In this document: piece by piece, positions 21,729-24,286 of the stretch
How the letters are laid out: each line of letters begins with the position of its first letter
Position numbering within the stretch: position 1 is the stretch's first letter
Source: RSA11 sp965652565
Lineage (GTDB): Bacteria > Actinomycetota > Thermoleophilia > Solirubrobacterales > 70-9
Direction of reading: 5' to 3'
Assembly (NCBI GenBank): GCA_965652565.1
Contig: CBFGWL010000043.1
Location: 1-24,286 of the forward strand
DNA length: 24,286 bases
Program-made: the position numbers and the translations under genes
Notes under the pieces: generated by a model
Database searches by the model: none
Seen by the model: the letters and a program-made list of their open reading frames with translations, nothing else
What the model was told of the DNA's origin: nothing

Positions 21729-22958
21729 GTGCTTCGACTCCTGACAGCGCTGCTGGTCGCCTGCGCGCTCGCGCTGCTCGCGGGCTGCGGCGAGAAGGCC
21801 GAGCCCGAGATCACCGGGCCCGCCGTGCCCCAGGCCAAGAACCGGCCGGCTGAGATCGGCGACGGGCGCGGCGGCGTCGAGCTCGAGCAGATCGGCGAGT
21901 TCGATCAGCCGGTGTTCGTCGCGCAGCCGCCGCAGGGCGGGCGCGAGCTGTTCGTGGTCGAGCAGCCGGGCCGCATCGTGCGCGTGGACGGGCGCGGTCG
22001 CACCCGGGTCTTCCTCGACATCTCCAACCGCGTTTCGTGCTGCGGCGAGCAGGGCTTGCTCTCGATGGCGTTCGCGCCCGACTACGAGCGCAGCGGCCGC
22101 TTCTTCGTCAACTACACGGACCGCGACGGCGCGACACGGGTCGTGGAGTACCAGGCCCGAAGCGTCCGCGTGGGGCGCGGCCGCAACGCCCGCCGCGTCG
22201 AGCGGGTCGTGCCCGGGTCGGCGCGGCTGCTGCTGCGCGTCGAGCAGCCGTTCGCGAACCACAACGGCGGGCTCGTGATGTTCGGCCCCGACCGCAAGCT
22301 CTATATCGGCATTGGCGACGGCGGGGCGAAGGACGACCCGCGCCGCAACGGGCAGGACCTCGGGGAGCTGCTCGGCAAGATCCTGCGCATCGACCCGCGG
22401 CCCGCGGGCGGCAAGCCGTACGGGATCCCCAAGGACAACCCGTTCGTCGACCGGCCCGGGGCGCGGCCGGAGATCGCGGTCTACGGCGTGCGGAACCCGT
22501 GGCGCTTCTCGTTCGACCGCGAGCGCGGCACGCTGTGGATCGGCGACGTCGGCCAGGATCGCTTCGAGGAGATCGACGCCGTTGCCGATCCGATCGCCGG
22601 TGTGAACCTGGGCTGGTCGGCCTACGAGGGCACCGAGCGCCTCAACGAGGACGAGCGCGCCCCGAACGCGCTCGCGCCCGTGCACACCTACGGCCGTGAC
22701 GGCGGCTGCTCGGTGACTGGGGGCTACGTGGTGCGCGACCGCGAGCTCAAGAGCCTGTACGGACGCTACCTGTACGCCGACTACTGCCAGGGACAGCTGC
22801 GCAGCTTTACGGCGCGCGACGCGATCGTCGGCCCGGTCCGCGACGACCGCGCGCTCGGGTTGCAGGTACCTTCCATCAGCTCGTTCGCCGAGGACGCGCG
22901 CGGGCGGATCTACGCAACTTCGCTCGAGGGCCCGGTTTATCGCCTCGTACCGGAGTAA
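21729..22958 (+). CDS. PQQ-dependent sugar dehydrogenase-like lipoprotein (GSDH/sorbosone dehydrogenase family)
   Basis: This 409-residue protein starts at GTG and has a lipoprotein signal ending LLAGC at 16-20, so it should be anchored outside the membrane. The mature part is a six-bladed beta-propeller of the glucose/sorbosone dehydrogenase family: GEQGLLSMAF (106-115), NHNGGLVMFGPD (177-188) with His178 as the likely catalytic base, GDGGAKDDP with acidic metal/PQQ ligands, GKILRIDP and RNPWRFSFD. Such enzymes oxidise sugars using PQQ and calcium, but many members are poorly characterised and substrates vary. An adjacent Cys104-Cys105 pair precedes GEQG, and Cys327 and Cys353 lie further on. 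The paralogous next gene follows after 22 bp. Confidence 0.9.
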   Translation: MLRLLTALLVACALALLAGCGEKAEPEITGPAVPQAKNRPAEIGDGRGGVELEQIGEFDQPVFVAQPPQGGRELFVVEQPGRIVRVDGRGRTRVFLDISNRVSCCGEQGLLSMAFAPDYERSGRFFVNYTDRDGATRVVEYQARSVRVGRGRNARRVERVVPGSARLLLRVEQPFANHNGGLVMFGPDRKLYIGIGDGGAKDDPRRNGQDLGELLGKILRIDPRPAGGKPYGIPKDNPFVDRPGARPEIAVYGVRNPWRFSFDRERGTLWIGDVGQDRFEEIDAVADPIAGVNLGWSAYEGTERLNEDERAPNALAPVHTYGRDGGCSVTGGYVVRDRELKSLYGRYLYADYCQGQLRSFTARDAIVGPVRDDRALGLQVPSISSFAEDARGRIYATSLEGPVYRLVPE

Positions 22959-22980
22959 CCGCAACCGACTGGGTCCACAC

Positions 22981-24207
22981 ATGAGCCTCCTCCGTCCAGC
23001 GCACCGCTTCGCCCTTCTCACCGCGCTGGCGCTCGCCGCGACTCCGGCCGCCGCCCACGCCGGCACCCAGGCCACCGGCATCGAGGCCAACCCCGTCGGC
23101 GGTACGTTCGACGCGCCGGTCTACGTGACGAGCGCACCGGGCTTCCCGAAGTACGTGTTCGTCGTCGAGAAGCGCGGCGTCGTGCGCGCGCTGCGCGGCA
23201 ACAAGCGCCTCGCCAAGCCGTTCCTGGACATCCGCGGCCGCGTGAGCAGCACCGGTGAGCAGGGCCTGCTCTCGATCGCGTTTCCCGACAACTACCGCTC
23301 GAGCCGGCGCTTCTACGCCTACTACACGGGCAAGGGCTGCAACGCCGGCAGCTGCGACATCGTGGTCGCCGAGTTCAAGCGCAGCAAGGCGAAGCCCGCG
23401 CGCGCCCTGCGGCGCACGGCGCGGCGGGTGATCCGCATCCCGCACCGCAAGGCGCCGAATCACAACGGCGGAACGGCGATGTTCGGTCCCGACGGGAAGC
23501 TGTGGCTCGCCACCGGCGACGGCGGCTTCGGGCAGCGAGGCAACGCGGCCAAGCGCGGCAACCTGCTCGGCAAGCTGCTGCGCATCGACCCGCGCAAGCC
23601 GAAGGCGCGGCGCGTGAAACGCGGCTATCGGATCCCCAAGGACAACCCGTTCGTCGGCAAGGCCGGCCGGGACGAGATCTGGGCCATCGGCCTGCGCAAC
23701 CCGTTCCGGTTCTCGTTCGACGAGGGGCGCGGGATGATCGCGATCGGCGACGTCGGCGAGTCGGAGTGGGAGGAGCTCAACTACGTCGACGTGAACGCGG
23801 CGAAGGGCGCGAACTTCGGCTGGCCGCGCTACGAGGGCTTCGAGGAGCGCGGCGGGGCGCTTGGCCCCGGGCCGCTCGTCAAGCCGGTCCACGTCTACCC
23901 CCATATCGGAAACACGCCGCCGCAGTGGGCGGGCGCGTCGATCATCGGCGGGGTGGTCCTGCGCGATCCGCGCTTCGAAGGGGTCATCGATCTCGATCCG
24001 AGCATCGGCCGCTACCTGTACGCCGACGCGTACGGCAAAGTCGCCGTGCGCAGCCTCGTGATGAGCGGCGGCATGGCGGGCGACCACCAGCTCCTCCCCG
24101 GCGTGAATCCCAACTCGCCCGCCGGGTTCGGCACCGACCAACGGGGCCGCGTCTACGTCGCGGACCGCACGGCCGGCCGCGTCTACCGTCTGGACCCGAC
24201 GGACTGA
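22981..24207 (+). CDS. Secreted PQQ-dependent sugar dehydrogenase-like protein, paralogue
   Basis: This 408-residue protein has the same propeller motifs as its neighbour: GEQGLLSIAF (92-101), NHNGGTAMFGPD (160-171) with His161, GKLLRIDPR, RIPKDNPFV and RNPFRFSFD. It differs in its export signal: a plain Sec peptide ending AHA (cleavage after about residue 27) and no lipobox, so it would be released. The Cys pair before GEQG is replaced by SST, and an own Cys120/Cys125 pair is found in GKGCNAGSC. The gene follows the first one by 22 bp without a clear SD or -10 element, so it is probably in the same transcript. The two are an old tandem duplication, clearly diverged. PQQ synthesis genes are not in the window. 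Confidence 0.9.
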   Translation: MSLLRPAHRFALLTALALAATPAAAHAGTQATGIEANPVGGTFDAPVYVTSAPGFPKYVFVVEKRGVVRALRGNKRLAKPFLDIRGRVSSTGEQGLLSIAFPDNYRSSRRFYAYYTGKGCNAGSCDIVVAEFKRSKAKPARALRRTARRVIRIPHRKAPNHNGGTAMFGPDGKLWLATGDGGFGQRGNAAKRGNLLGKLLRIDPRKPKARRVKRGYRIPKDNPFVGKAGRDEIWAIGLRNPFRFSFDEGRGMIAIGDVGESEWEELNYVDVNAAKGANFGWPRYEGFEERGGALGPGPLVKPVHVYPHIGNTPPQWAGASIIGGVVLRDPRFEGVIDLDPSIGRYLYADAYGKVAVRSLVMSGGMAGDHQLLPGVNPNSPAGFGTDQRGRVYVADRTAGRVYRLDPTD

Positions 24208-24286
24208 CGGGGCGGCGCGGGCGTTGGGGGCGAGAGCGCGGCGGGCGTGGTGGCGCGACGCGTCGGGGATGGGCGGCGAAGGAGGG
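24208..24286. other. GC-rich tail of the window
   Basis: These 79 bases after the last stop are very G-rich on the plus strand. I see no gene, hairpin with U-tract or repeat in them; the piece is too short to judge further. Confidence 0.4.

Overview
The window is high-GC bacterial DNA with tightly packed genes on both strands. It has frequent GTG/TTG starts, several stop/start overlaps, and almost no thymine runs after hairpins. An actinobacterial-type integration host factor, a YrbE/Mce-type lipid transporter, a MoxR/CoxE-like pair and TANNNT -10 elements placed almost directly on start codons suggest an actinomycete, possibly class Thermoleophilia (Solirubrobacterales-like). That assignment is inference; there is no rRNA or marker gene to prove it. 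I found no mobile element, tRNA, rRNA or CRISPR array, so this looks like ordinary chromosome.

Layout. 1-1831 (+): the end of a MoxR-type AAA+ ATPase, translationally coupled to a CoxE-like von Willebrand A protein. 1893-4676 (+): a large secreted protein with an alpha/beta-hydrolase module. 4677-4937: a tandem, nested palindromic repeat, then a promoter and a TPP riboswitch. 4938-7586 (+): an ATPase/permease/lipoprotein ABC importer of the thiamine-pyrimidine (ThiXYZ/NMT1) type under that riboswitch. 7594-8837 (-): an AlkA-like DNA glycosylase behind a small membrane protein. 8911-11348: a divergent pair made of a GNAT-type acyltransferase (-) and a serine-palmitoyltransferase-like alpha-oxoamine synthase (+), sharing 41 bp of intergenic DNA. 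11349-12006: a long structured leader and an IHF-like nucleoid protein. 12072-13086 (-): a membrane protein and a coiled-coil protein with a Cys/His tail, both unknown.

13139-17132 (-): a three-gene operon with overlapping stops and starts, encoding an RND/MmpL-like exporter, a membrane-anchored thioredoxin-fold protein and a B3/B4-domain protein. 17195-18199 (-): a secreted protein of unknown function. 18298-20821 (-): two MlaE/YrbE permeases and an MlaF-like ATPase, with no MCE-domain gene next to them. 20991-24207 (+): a lipoprotein of unknown function and two tandem PQQ-type sugar dehydrogenases, one a predicted lipoprotein and the other secreted.

Two themes run through the region. One is cell-envelope lipids: the alpha-oxoamine synthase with its acyltransferase, the RND exporter and the Mla/Mce-type transporter. 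The other is thiamine-precursor uptake under direct TPP control. The most interesting leads are the possible sphingoid/ceramide-like pair, the Mla-type importer without MCE protein, the repeat in front of the riboswitch, the structured leader of the IHF-like gene, and the recurrent leaderless promoter layout.
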